From Sinonovacula constricta (lineage: Eukaryota > Mollusca > Bivalvia > Cardiida > Solecurtidae), in assembly GCA_007844125.1 (NCBI GenBank), contig CM017572.1, forward strand, positions 23,268,879 through 23,332,878: a stretch of 64,000 nt of DNA, read 5' to 3'. The notes beneath the pieces are model-generated. The model ran no database searches. It saw nothing but the letters and a program-made list of their open reading frames with translations, and had not been told where the DNA came from. Below, piece by piece: positions 49,212 to 59,192 of the stretch. The stretch's first letter is position 1. Each line of letters begins with the position of its first letter. The position numbers and the translations under genes are program-made.

Positions 49212-49765
49212 ATCTTGGTTCGAGTCCTGGCCCTGTGTTCGCAAACAAAACTTAAGTCTGATTTTGCAACTCAACTCAAAATCTTACTCAAAATCTGACT
49301 TAAGTTGAGTTAGATTTTTAAATTGAAGTTCAGAAAATAACTCAACTCAATTTACCTGACTAAAATGCTTGAGTCAGATAATTTGAGTCAGCTTAAGAGG
49401 TATCTCAAATTATCAAATGGTTACAATTGAGTTATCAAATAATGAAATATGGCTGATTTTATAAGGCGACTCCGTGGTATTGAACGCGTTTTTCTTAGTG
49501 AACGAACGCTCATAGACAGAAGTAACCGTCCAGAGGTATTTTCCGTAGATTAAATTTATGCAAGATACAGATTCAGATTTAGAGAGTATAAAATGGGCCG
49601 CCTAAAAATTGCCAATATTTTAGGTTAAGTCTGAAAATTTAACTCAGTTGAGTTAGGACTTAAGTCAAAAACTCAGTTGAGTCTGAAAACTTATGTCTGA
49701 GTGGAGTCTTCTCTTGAATAGAGTTGAGTTTTAACTTGAGTTTTTTTAGGTGAACACGGACCTTG
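49212..49765 (+). mobile_element. Harbinger-like MITE with a transposase N-terminal remnant
   Basis: Left end GGCCCTGTGTTCGCAAAC, right end GTGAACACGGACC (reverse complement GGTCCGTGTTCAC). Subterminal regions are inverted arrays of TTGAGTTA/CAACTCAA with ACTTAAGTC. The middle holds ATG at 49449 and MADFIRRLRGIERVFLSERT before a stop at 49551; the following YARYRFRFRE continues the pattern of PIF/Harbinger nuclease N-termini (R-V-F-x-x-R ... R-Y-R-F). Target-site duplication not clear. Confidence 0.7.
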
Positions 49766-49880
49766 ATTTGTGTGAAAGCCTTTATGTGAGGTCTTCTAAC
49801 AGCAGTGCATTGGTGTTGTACCAACATTTGTCTAGACTCTTCCTCCACAAAAATATCTGGACATGGCCAATTTAATTAGG
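49766..49880 (+). mobile_element. SINE family C, right part
   Basis: GTCTTCTAACAGCAGTGCAT, ACATTTGTCTAGACTCTTCC and AATATCTGGACATGGCC continue the element begun at 49168. Confidence 0.7.
49871..49876 (-). promoter_or_regulatory. weak poly(A) signal of the C2HC gene
   Basis: ATTAAA on the minus strand, about 140 bases past the stop. The canonical AATAAA was not found nearer. It lies at the tip of the SINE tail. Confidence 0.35.
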
Positions 49881-50017
49881 AACATTATTGAGTTTGTACA
49901 ATTAAAAAAATATTATTTTTAAATTAATATATTAATTCTTTTAAAAAAATAATAATTATATTTGTATTTTAAGTACAGACTTATTGACATTTACAATGCT
50001 GAACCATTGTATTTCGA

Positions 50018-52255
50018 TCACTGTAGGGAAAGCAGTTTCTCTCTCATACCACTAATAATGTTATTAACATAGATTCTTTGTTCCTCTCCATGGTCTCCAT
50101 GGTCACCAACATCATCAAGTACCCCCGTATCCCTCCTTTGGGCTGGTGGTTGTTCTGTTTCCTTATTCAACAACAAAGTTTTCCCCTCTTTAGGCTCCCC
50201 AACAAAGTCCACACCTCGTACTTTATCAAATAAACAGAACTGCCTTTGTAGATCTTCTGCATTTCTGCATACAGAACCTTTCACTTGCTTGACGATGTTG
50301 TGTACACCTTTTCCTCCCCTATTATGGGAACCAGAGCGTTCTGTGTCTACTTTTATCTCTTTATCAAGCCACGATATATGATAAGAAGGCATCAGCTTTA
50401 CTGGTGTTTGCCTGTCTAAGACTTCGTCAGGAATATCCGCCAATTGTTGCATGGCTATATCAGCAACAAATGGTTCATGTTGTTCTTTGATTGCTTGCAT
50501 TGTTATTATCGGTTTATATCTAAAGCTATTGGCGCCTTTTGCTTTTGTTTTATTGCCCTCGTTGTCGGTGGACTTACTTTTCAACTTAACGTATACATTC
50601 GTGGAAATAGGTTGAGAATAAGTATTGCGTGTATTGCCAATGGTCTCTGAGGCTGTAGCCTCGGTATTATTTCTATGGAAAACGGGTTGCATGCCTATCG
50701 GCGCTGGTGTCGGATCGGTTTTCACGTCAGACGTCTTCGGTGTATGATTTTTTTCTTCTGGAACTGTCTCTTCCTCAGAGATTGCCAGAAGTCGCCGTTT
50801 GCTGGGAGGGTAAGAACTGACGAAATCTCCACAACGTTTTAGATGAGGTCGGGAAGTTGGACTTTCTGCATGCGTTTGTCTATTCTTGCGATATCTGTGG
50901 TAGTGTTGGGGATCCCGATCTTGAAATATGTTGTCACCATTGTTGCTTTTGTTGTGTATAATGTTACTTATGCCCCCGCTGCATTTGTTGCTGCTGTTAG
51001 TTGTGCCATCGTTGTTGCTGCTGTTCCATTGGTTGAATATAGTTGCGGGGTTTAATTTAAAATCGTACGTTTGTCTTGCTGTATCTGAACCGTTCTGTTC
51101 TAACACACTCTTAGTATATATTAGTTCATCATTTTGTGCCCATGAATGATTCATGTTTACTTCAGCGATTCTGTGTTCCTGCAAACCTTTATTAGGAATA
51201 TTGCCATTACTATCGTGATTTGTATCTTCACATTTCTTTACTGACTCGGATAGTTTATTTAATTCTTTTGAAGCTATATCATAATTATCTGGTTCCACTC
51301 TTGCTGCTACTTGCATTGCTGTGATAGCTGTAGATCTGTTGCTGTTTGCCCTTTTAACCATGGATTTGCTGCAAACTTCATCGATGGTCGTAGATGGTTG
51401 ACCCACCTTGTCGTCTCCTTTGCAAATATTGGGAGTTTCAATGACAATTTTACCCATCGGTTGTGTGTTTCTTTTAAATGTATCAGAGGTTCCCATATTT
51501 TTATGTTTCTCTTCAGCTTTAGATACACTATTTTCTGAAACATGGCTGAGGCTGTTTGATTTGGATTTCCTAGCAAACCTATATATAGGACATTCAAATT
51601 CTGCGAAGTTTTTGTCTTGTGAGTTTATATTCACATTTTGAACAAATATTTGTTGATCATTTACAGTGGTATTATCTACTCGGCTTACAGGATCTCCAAT
51701 ACATTTGGTGGGATCAAAGTTTTCTTTGTAGGGCCCTTTCGACACGTTTTTCTCGTTAACATTCGTTAAATTCAATGGCTTTCGAGCATCGCCAAAATGT
51801 TTAATGGAAATGCAGTTTCGTTTTAGGACCCCATTAGGTACATATTTTTCATTAACACATGTAATATCTACATGCGTTGATGGATCGCTACATCTTACTA
51901 TAGGACCGAAGTTTATTTCTTTGTTCACCACCGACTTCTGTTTATCGTCGGCACTCCTCCAATTCAAGTGCTTTCTTGAATCTTTAAAATGCTGTTTGTC
52001 ATAAACACACTTCAGATCCGCGAGAAACCCTGTATTGCTAGTATATTCTACGGGACTCCCGTTTTCCTTTCCTCGACAAGATTGGAAATGACGTTTGAGC
52101 TCCTTTCTGCGTTGAAAGACGGACCCGCAGAACACGCACGTGCACCGTCCACCAACGTTCGGTAACCCACGAACGGAGTTGTTTCCCTTTGATGGTAGTG
52201 ACGCGCTTTTGATAGGAGAGCGGGGAATCGCCCGAATATTTGAGCGTGGTCTCAT
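50018..52255 (-). CDS. unrecognised 745-residue protein with one C2HC zinc finger
   Basis: Not recognised. The single long open frame starts ATG at 52255 with an in-frame stop upstream (via the inferred 5' exon). Near the N-terminus CVFCGSVFQRRKELKRHFQS, then C, forms a zinc finger: Cys40-x2-Cys43-x12-His56-x3-Cys60. It is C2H2-like, but the last ligand is Cys. Before it is a basic, Pro/Ser-rich tail (MRPRSNIRAIPRSPIKSASL). The remaining 680 residues are polar and rich in Asn, Lys, Ser and Asp with no membrane segment, so mostly disordered; a slightly more ordered stretch is about 580-690 (QQLADIPDEVLDRQTPVKLM, YHISWLDKEI). It ends REKLLSLQ. A nucleic-acid- or protein-binding role is inference from the finger only. 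Length, low repeat content and a matching acceptor argue that it is real. Confidence 0.75.
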   Translation of the reverse strand: MRPRSNIRAIPRSPIKSASLPSKGNNSVRGLPNVGGRCTCVFCGSVFQRRKELKRHFQSCRGKENGSPVEYTSNTGFLADLKCVYDKQHFKDSRKHLNWRSADDKQKSVVNKEINFGPIVRCSDPSTHVDITCVNEKYVPNGVLKRNCISIKHFGDARKPLNLTNVNEKNVSKGPYKENFDPTKCIGDPVSRVDNTTVNDQQIFVQNVNINSQDKNFAEFECPIYRFARKSKSNSLSHVSENSVSKAEEKHKNMGTSDTFKRNTQPMGKIVIETPNICKGDDKVGQPSTTIDEVCSKSMVKRANSNRSTAITAMQVAARVEPDNYDIASKELNKLSESVKKCEDTNHDSNGNIPNKGLQEHRIAEVNMNHSWAQNDELIYTKSVLEQNGSDTARQTYDFKLNPATIFNQWNSSNNDGTTNSSNKCSGGISNIIHNKSNNGDNIFQDRDPQHYHRYRKNRQTHAESPTSRPHLKRCGDFVSSYPPSKRRLLAISEEETVPEEKNHTPKTSDVKTDPTPAPIGMQPVFHRNNTEATASETIGNTRNTYSQPISTNVYVKLKSKSTDNEGNKTKAKGANSFRYKPIITMQAIKEQHEPFVADIAMQQLADIPDEVLDRQTPVKLMPSYHISWLDKEIKVDTERSGSHNRGGKGVHNIVKQVKGSVCRNAEDLQRQFCLFDKVRGVDFVGEPKEGKTLLLNKETEQPPAQRRDTGVLDDVGDHGDHGEEQRIYVNNIISGMREKLLSLQ

Positions 52256-52287
52256 GGTTTGCCGTTCCTTTAAACGACGAATTGACC

Positions 52288-53086
52288 CTGTGAAGATTAA
52301 AATAAAATGGTTAAATAGTTCGAAATTGCAGTCCTAAATATGTTTTTGTTTCCATAACTAATGTTAAACTTATAATTTATTTTATCAAAATATAAATATA
52401 CTTGTATATTGGTTTCAATATAAACTTAAAAAATAAAACTCGTTATGATATACAATGGGGTACATTGGTGAAATGGAAATAGTATCCCTTGTAAGTTATT
52501 ATCCAAGGTATTCCAAACAGTAGAAAGGTCCTTTTAGTTGGAATTCTTTGACTTTATCGTCTGTTCTTTTGTAGATATTGCAATTACAAACAGTGAAATT
52601 TCTTACGTCTGTATTAATATAAGCTTAAAATTCATTTAAATACTTATAGACATAGGCTATTTAAAAAAAGAAAATGGAAGTGTTTGTTGATAGTTAATCT
52701 GGGTATTATAATTAAGGCAGAAAAGTCGATATACACACCATAAAGCACAAGCATAAAAAGAAAGGACCTACTTGCATTTAGAGATATTTCAGGGGAGACT
52801 TTTCATTAATGTCTTTTATTACGTACTTATATAAACAAGCCTAGTGCTGACTCTACTGATGAGAAAATACGTTCCTATAGTGAAAAGAACATTGTTATTA
52901 AATCATAATAAATATAAATAATAAAAAATATGTTAAAATTGATAGTACTTGCATAAAAATCGTCGAAGACTGTTAGAACTGTTAAAAATGAAGACAAACT
53001 GGTTGAAATGATCTTAATATTTTTACTAGCAAAAAAACCCACTAAAACCTTGTGATAAAAATTAAGCGAGAAAAAACCCAACTTAC
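52288..53086 (-). other. inferred 5'UTR intron of the C2HC gene
   Basis: Acceptor ATCTTCACAG at 52288-52289 (minus) lies 32 bases before the ATG; the best donor is ACGG|GTAAGT at 53086-53081. It contains repeat family G copy 2 (52450-52825). Confidence 0.5.
52450..52825 (+). repeat. dispersed repeat family G, copy 2
   Basis: GGGTACATTGGTGAAATGG, GATATTGCAATTACAAACAG, AAATGGAAGTGTTTGTTGA and CAGGGGAGACTTTTCATTAA, collinear with 38495-38875. Confidence 0.8.
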
Positions 53087-53160
53087 CCGTACTTAAATAT
53101 TCGGCTAGAACTCTAACCTTCGTCCTTTCGCTCTCCACTTTAAATATCTATCAGAAACAT
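53087..53160 (-). other. candidate first (5'UTR) exon of the C2HC gene
   Basis: Minus strand GTGGAGAGCGAAAGGACGAA... up to ACGG|GTAAGT. Joined to 52287, the frame is open into the ATG but has no earlier ATG and meets TAG upstream, so it is probably untranslated. The 5' edge is a guess. Confidence 0.4.
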
Positions 53161-53345
53161 TCCAAAACACCCTGGGTAGATGATCAAAATGAATATACTT
53201 ATACAGCTGCTGAGGGGAAAATGTTGCTGTTTCTGGTGATACTGTTTATTTATGTCCCTCTTCGTTAATTTGTTTGTCCAGAGGGTGTGATCAAACAATC
53301 GCGACACGCGCGAACATGCTGGATGTGTCGTAAAAACGGGACTTG
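53161..53345 (-). promoter_or_regulatory. possible promoter of the C2HC gene
   Basis: Upstream of the candidate first exon. It includes a CpG-rich patch (ATCGCGACACGCGCGAAC, 53300-53317) unusual for this AT-rich window. No TATA box identified. Confidence 0.3.
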
Positions 53346-53576
53346 ATTAAGACGTTTATTGATCTTTTATTGTTCACAGTTTGTATGTCGATGGGTATCA
53401 AACTAGGTTTGTTTTCTTTCTTTTTACAAGAGAAAGTAAAAGTATTTTTTTATAGTGAACTGAAAAAGTTTTTCTGTTAACAGTGCATTTTAATAAAGCA
53501 GTTAGTTTTCTTGCAATGCTTCTTAAAAAATATTTATTTTAGTGAAATAGTTTGTACACAGGAAAGTTCTACCTCT

Positions 53577-54195
53577 TAATTAAGGTAGAGCAAATGTAAT
53601 GCTGCACCTCCAATTAAAGTGTACCCAAATCATAGGTACAATGTTGAGGGTTCGAATCCCGGTATGGGCACGCATAGTCAACTTTTTTTCTTATTTTTTC
53701 ACTTTGGAAAGTATTTACGCGTCACTCTGCCAGATAAAGAAGGAAACTTTTATAGTTTTTATTTTGTAAATAAATTTTAAATGTGTAACTTGAGCTAAAA
53801 TTGACTACAAATTGGTTACCTTGTATATTCAGACTATAACAATCAAAAACATCTGGTGAAATTATTTTATAATTTGCACAATCAACTAAAATACTTTATA
53901 GAACATTTTGACTATCAAAACACCGTGAGCAGAAAAAATGGAAAATCAGTCAAATTTGTTGGGTTTGTCAACTATTAATTACATATTTGAGATAGTTTGG
54001 TTCAAACCAATCAAGTAACATGTTTGGTTGGTTTGTCAAATGCTATAACTTGCTTCCAAACGATAACACTTTTCCTAAAGTGGAAATAACAATATTTGGA
54101 GTTTTCTTATTTCTAAAAAAAGAGACCCTCTTGTACCAATTTTAGAAGATAAAAATATCCATAAAATCAAAACTGGATGGAGAATTAAAAAAAAA
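53577..54195 (+). mobile_element. repeat family F, full copy with tRNA-like head
   Basis: Head TTAAGGTAGAGCAAATGTAA, then GAGGGTTCGAATCCCGGTAT (B-box), then the common body to AAACTGGATGGAGAATT. The plus strand is sense here. About 620 bp. Confidence 0.85.
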
Positions 54196-54217
54196 TGCAT
54201 ACACAACTACATAAAAT

Positions 54218-54712
54218 ATGGTATCCGACAGTTTGCCTATATCAAATTCACGTAACAATATTTTCCCACTGTTTTGAGGGATTTCGGCCTAATTTCTGTA
54301 TAAACTCATACTTTAGTATAAGTAAAGACGAACACTTATCATATTGTTAGACAGTACACATTGCTATAAACTGCTCTAAATTTTCTTTCCTTCCTAATCT
54401 ATAAATACGCAGGATAGTGGTCTTTTCTAAAAATAGATATCGACGTCAGAACGGAATACCTAGATGGCGATAAAACATAGTCTCGAAAGTCAGTTGTCTC
54501 ATGGTTTTCTTAGTGTTAAATGGCTATCTGTGCAGCGTGGCTCAGATCGGAAATACCTCTTTGCAGCGATAAGCAGGGATTAATGCTGCACTGTTCACGC
54601 ATATCTAGGAGATTACTGAACAACATTTTGCAGGACCTTTTCAGGTAATAATGACTTGCTTGGTTATTCGAGAATACATATTTGGTCCAAATTGTCGCAT
54701 ACAACCTTTAAG
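54218..54712. mobile_element. TTAA-flanked MITE (family D), near full length
   Basis: Left GGTATCCGACAGTTTGCC, right AAATTGTCGCATACAACC then TTTAA. Internal GATATCGACGTCAGAACGG is collinear with other copies. Confidence 0.85.
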
Positions 54713-55081
54713 GTATACAACACATCAGTTAAGTTAATTTTCAACTTTTGTATATTTACTATCGCACTTGCTTTACCTTAAGTTACAATAGTCTTCCGCT
54801 GACCTATCGATATACATTAAGATACACTCGGAATACCTCGGCCATTTCTACGAAATTGTCCGGATATCGCCGAATATTTACGAAGCCAGGAACATGTATA
54901 CACATCTTAATTGGCATCACCAATATATAATCTTGTCGCCAAGACATAATATATATGTTATAAAGCGCGTATTTTTACTTTTTTTAAAAAAATTATTCCA
55001 AATAGCATGGTGCACAACTTTTTCAGTGTATTATATCGTAACATTAAAATGATAAATTCCTGCTTACTATGACATTTGTAT

Positions 55082-55277
55082 GTCTAGACCGCTGATTTGT
55101 AACTCCTCTGACTGCTTAGTCTCCCACCGCGCGGGTTCAAGTCCCGTTCGGGCCGAAGGACTTAATATGGTGCGCCGGTGGTTCTACCCAGACATGTGTC
55201 TGGGGTCTTTCTCCAGCAAAATAGCTGGACGTCGCTATAATGATCATAATTGGTCGCTGCGATGTATCTCAAAAACA
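55082..55277 (+). mobile_element. SINE family C
   Basis: GCTGATTTGTAACTCCTCTG, GCGGGTTCAAGTCCCGTTCG, GTGTCTGGGGTCTTTCTCCA, GCTGGACGTCGCTATAATGA, ending TCTCAAAAACA. Confidence 0.9.
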
Positions 55278-55513
55278 TTTGTATATCAGGGAAAATATAT
55301 CTGGTAAAGTTGAGTCGAACCTTACGACTTTCCGATTTGTCGTATAACAACTAATCCAATACACCACTTATTCTAACAGTCTAACGTTGTTGACCACACT
55401 CATATACCGGTTTTCATCCCGTCGGTTAGTTTGCCGAATATTTACGGAAACTAATGAGGTGCCATTACGGTGCTGTCGAATAATAATAATACCTTGTTTG
55501 TCCAGGTATACAC

Positions 55514-55797
55514 TACGGCCGCAGTAGTTCAAGTGGTAGAGCGTCGCCTTGAGGATCTGGAGGTCGTGGGTTTAAACCCCGGCGGGGTCAAACCAAGGAC
55601 TTCAAAGTTGGTAGTAGTGGCTTCCCTCCTAACGCTCGGGGCTACGGAGAAAGCATTACGCCTGATTCGTCGGTGTCAGTATAATAGACCGGCCGGGTTC
55701 AGTCCCTGGGCATGTCATAAGTGCCCCTGTGCTATAATGATAGAAATGTCGCTGCACAGTATCGGCAAAAATGCCGACAAATCCCATCCCATCCCAG
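55514..55797 (+). mobile_element. SINE family B, longest body
   Basis: ACGGCCGCAGTAGTTCAAGT head, GTGGGTTTAAACCCCGGC, GTCGGTGTCAGTATAATAGA, CACAGTATCGGCAAAAATGC, ending in CCCATCCCATCCCAG. Confidence 0.9.
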
Positions 55798-55799
55798 GT

Positions 55800-57160
55800 A
55801 TACACACTTGCGCACGGGCTCATTTACACTGTCTAGTGGCATCCTCTTTAGCAGGGTTATCGTTCGTTTCGTGTAAATATAATTAACTGACAGTGTAAAA
55901 GGGAGTCCCCTGGATAGCCAACACAGGTGAAACCTCACTGACCACCGTGTCATTGAAACTAGCGAGTCCAGGTAGCAGTAAACAACAACACAAGTGGACC
56001 ACGCAAGAGAAGCACGATAGTATCTTGAGGGTAAGTTATTTGGATATTTTTCTTACTAAACTTACAAAGGTACCTTGTATCATTAACTGTTAAGAAAAAT
56101 TATTTGTTTAATAAGTTTTAGATAAATATTCAATCGCAGTAAAAATGTCTTTAATGAAACGACAGGAAAATGGCGAAATATAAAAGTGTGCATTGTGAGA
56201 TAAAAAATAAATCTACCCGTCCATCATTGGACAGCAAAGATACAGATACAGACTTGTAACAGACAAACAAAACAAACCCAAATTTAAAGCGAGCAAAACA
56301 ATAAAATGAATGATTAGTACTCTATAAGATTTACTTGAAAGAATATAGAGAATTCATTCTTGTAAACACCCATACAGACATGGATATATCCACTGGGTGG
56401 GGGGGGGGGGGGGATGCATCCTCACCCACCAACCAGACAGTTGTGAAAGCACATACATGTAAACTTTAAAAAATACTAAGTTTTTAAAGTAATTTTTTTC
56501 TGTTGACCGCTTAGGTTAAAGTTAGGGTCCTTTACTGTGTGTATATATCTAGTATTTACAACGATAAAGTTGAATGGATCTTGATTCATAGCCCCAACCA
56601 AAAATAAATAAAAAATAAAATAATTTCTTGATCCGCCCCTGCATGCAGACACATTCATTCGTCTGGGAAAAAAGATAAAGCAATAGCTGAATAGTGTATA
56701 GAACATATATGGCGGAGACTGGTATATAAAAAGAAGACTTTTCTAAAAAATGTGGCATACACGTCAACAATAAAGTATACAACACATGATTTGTGCTAAT
56801 TTTCAAATTTCGTTAGTTGTCTATTACACGTGATTTACCTCAAACATAAATGAAAGTCATTTAAAATCTAAGCATGGAAAAATGCCATAAGTAATATAGC
56901 CAGATAAATAACACCGAAAACAAAACAATCCGGGCATGGTACATCCTTTGGGAATCGAAACTCGTGATAGCACACGTGAAAGTGATTTAAATAAATAAAT
57001 TATTACATGTAGTTGAATAAATTAAGGTAAAGTAAGTGAAATATAAAATAAATATATATGCTTACTGTTCTTTTTTTTATAATAGAAAATATACAGAAAT
57101 TGAAAAGAAACACAAAAGATGGGTTGTATACTTTAATGATGACGCATATGCCACATTTTA
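55800..57160. other. no gene recognised
   Basis: Holds a G15 run (56399-56413) and several short AT-rich ORFs on the minus strand. A donor-like CTTGAGG|GTAAGT at about 56030 follows a moderately GC-rich patch (55880-56030) and could end a first exon, but no partner was found. Confidence 0.4.
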
Positions 57161-57161
57161 A

Positions 57162-57751
57162 GAAAATTCTCCATCCAGTTTTGAATTTATTGATATTTTT
57201 GTCGTATAAAATTGGTATTTAAGATGTTTCTGTTTTAGAAATAAGAAAACTCCAAATAGTATGCTATATCCTCTTTAGCAGAAGTGTTTTGCTGTGTATC
57301 GTTTAGAAACCAATTATAGCATTAGGCAAACGGACCAAACAGGTTACTTAATTGGTTTGTCTCAAACTATCCCAAATATATTAATTGCTTACAAATTGCC
57401 AACAGCATCTTTTGAAGACAGAATTTCCCATTTTATCTGTTTACTGTGCTTTCTGAAAAAATCACCGAGCTTTTAAAAGTCAAACGATTTATTTCAGATT
57501 TGCCTAAAATGTTTTATAAAGTGTTTTGGTTGATGCTGTAAAATATAAAATAATTTTATGTTCTATCGTAATCTTAATCTTCTTAATCTGGTGCAATTAT
57601 TGTCAAAGTGAACAAGTACGAAGAAAAAAAGTTGACAATTCGTGCCCATACCGGGATTTGAACCCTCAACCCCCTGTTTTGAAGCATTTTAATCCTAATT
57701 TTGATGCTCTTCAATTGGAGGTGCAGTATTACATTTGCTTTACCTTAAACC
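57162..57751 (-). mobile_element. repeat family F, copy in the orientation of 16262-16857
   Basis: CTCCATCCAGTTTTGAATTT, CTCAAACTATCCCAAATATA, CCATACCGGGATTTGAACCC, TTGGAGGTGCAGTATTACAT, ending CTTTACCTTAA. Confidence 0.85.
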
Positions 57752-58256
57752 AGAAAGCAATGACAAATCATATAAGAAAACGGTAAAAGTAAGAAAATGA
57801 ACAACTATATCTCCCAGACACGAACGCACGCACACGCAAATACAATGTACGGTAATTAATAATAAAAGATGTTCGTGCACCAAAAGACGCAGGCTTTGGT
57901 TACAAGACAAAACATTTGAACACACACGGTAGATATCTGGGAAGGAAGTTCATTTGGGTTGTATGACTATCTCTAAAATCCATTTAGGAAAATCCAGAAG
58001 GAAAGAGGAATATTCCGAGATTTTTCGATTTAAATATATGTATATCGAACAATCTGACGAAAATTGCCGAGAACTGCTCTCCGGAGACCGTAATTTTCCG
58101 GAATAACTACGGAGATATGTCAGGTCTGTAGCCAATATCTTTAAATCTGACGAAAATTACCGAGAATTGCTCTCGTGGGATCGAGCTTTCTTCGTGTGAT
58201 ATCTGTACAAATAACTTAAAACACGAGATACTGAATCCTAGCTAATCTCTTGTAGA
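57752..58256. other. no gene; short duplicated segment
   Basis: AATCTGACGAAAATTGCCGA (about 58050) recurs as AATCTGACGAAAATTACCGA (58145) and once more near 60951. Ends with a good splice-acceptor tract (AATCTCTTGTAG). Confidence 0.5.
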
Positions 58257-58313
58257 TGGAATCCAAACAACAAGCTGAGGCCGTGACTAAGTTTTGGAAC
58301 GCTCGTCGTGGCT
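58257..58313 (+). CDS. possible coding exon start, cut by a MITE
   Basis: Directly after TCTCTTGTAG: MESKQQAEAVTKFWNARRG, a composition quite unlike the chance ORFs around. The frame runs straight into a MITE-D end (AAAGGTGGTATCCG). It could be a broken gene fragment or coincidence. Confidence 0.25.
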
Positions 58314-58700
58314 TAAAGGTGGTATCCGAAAGTTTGGACCAAAATTTGCTTCTCCAATAACCAAATAAGTCACTGTTACCCGAACAGGTGCTGCAAAATG
58401 TTATTCATTGATGCCATGGGTCTTTGTGAGCCATCAAACATAAATCCCCAAACCGTCATTGCAAATATAGGTATTTTTCAAATAAGAAAACCACTTGACC
58501 ACTTAGTTTTAACAGCGACCTCTATCGAGCTTTTTATAGCGTAGGAAAGAATGAAAAGTGTTTTTCTTCTCGATTAATACTGTCTAACAAGAAAGGTATT
58601 GTTTAAAATCGTTAATGCAGAAATTACATGTATTCACAAATACCTTAAAACAGTAGTATGATATTGTTACATGTATTTAATATAGGCAAACTGTCTGATA
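58314..58700. mobile_element. TTAA-flanked MITE (family D), right end replaced by minisatellite
   Basis: Left TTAAAGGTGGTATCCGAAAG; near the right end GGCAAACTGTCTGATA is followed not by CCACCTTTAA but by the first 32-bp minisatellite unit. Confidence 0.85.
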
Positions 58701-59060
58701 AGTGCATATCCTGTGTTTCTTGTTCCTGGATAAGTGCATATCCTGTGTTTCTTGTTCCTGGATAAGATCATATCATGTGTTTCTTGTTCCTGGATAAGTG
58801 CATATCCCGTGTTTCTTGTTCCTGGATAAGTGCATACCCTGTGTTCCTTATTCCTGGATAAATGCATATCCCGCGTTTCTTGTTCCTGGATAAGTGCATA
58901 TCCTGTGTTTCTTGTTCCTGGATAAGTGCATATCTTGTGTTTCTTGTTCCTGTATAAGTGCGTATCCCGTGTTTCTTGTTTCTGGATAAGTGCATATCTT
59001 GTGTTCCTTATTCCTGGATAAGTGCATATCATGTGTTTCTTGTTCCTGGATAAGTGCGTA
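58698..59060 (+). repeat. minisatellite 1, 32-bp unit, about 11 copies
   Basis: Unit ATAAGTGCATATCCTGTGTT then TCTTGTTCCTGG. Copies differ by single bases (CCC/CCT/CTT, GTTCC/ATTCC). 32 is not a multiple of three, so the ORFs across it are by-products. Confidence 0.97.
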
Positions 59061-59192
59061 CCAAAAAAACTTCTAAAAATTTCACAAATCCAATAAAAAC
59101 ATTCTCGTCAATGCCCCAAAATCCGATACGAAACGCTCAAAAATATCGTTTGTTGAGTGGATTTTGATAGATTTTCGTTTCATACTAGATTA

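Noticed and set aside
50444..52337. Plus-strand ORFs opposite the 745-codon ORF
   Set aside because: Shorter antisense shadows with hydrophobic, unstructured composition; the minus ORF has the zinc finger and splice context.
58667..59032. 121-codon minus ORF as a gene
   Set aside because: A product of the 32-bp minisatellite read in rotating frames.
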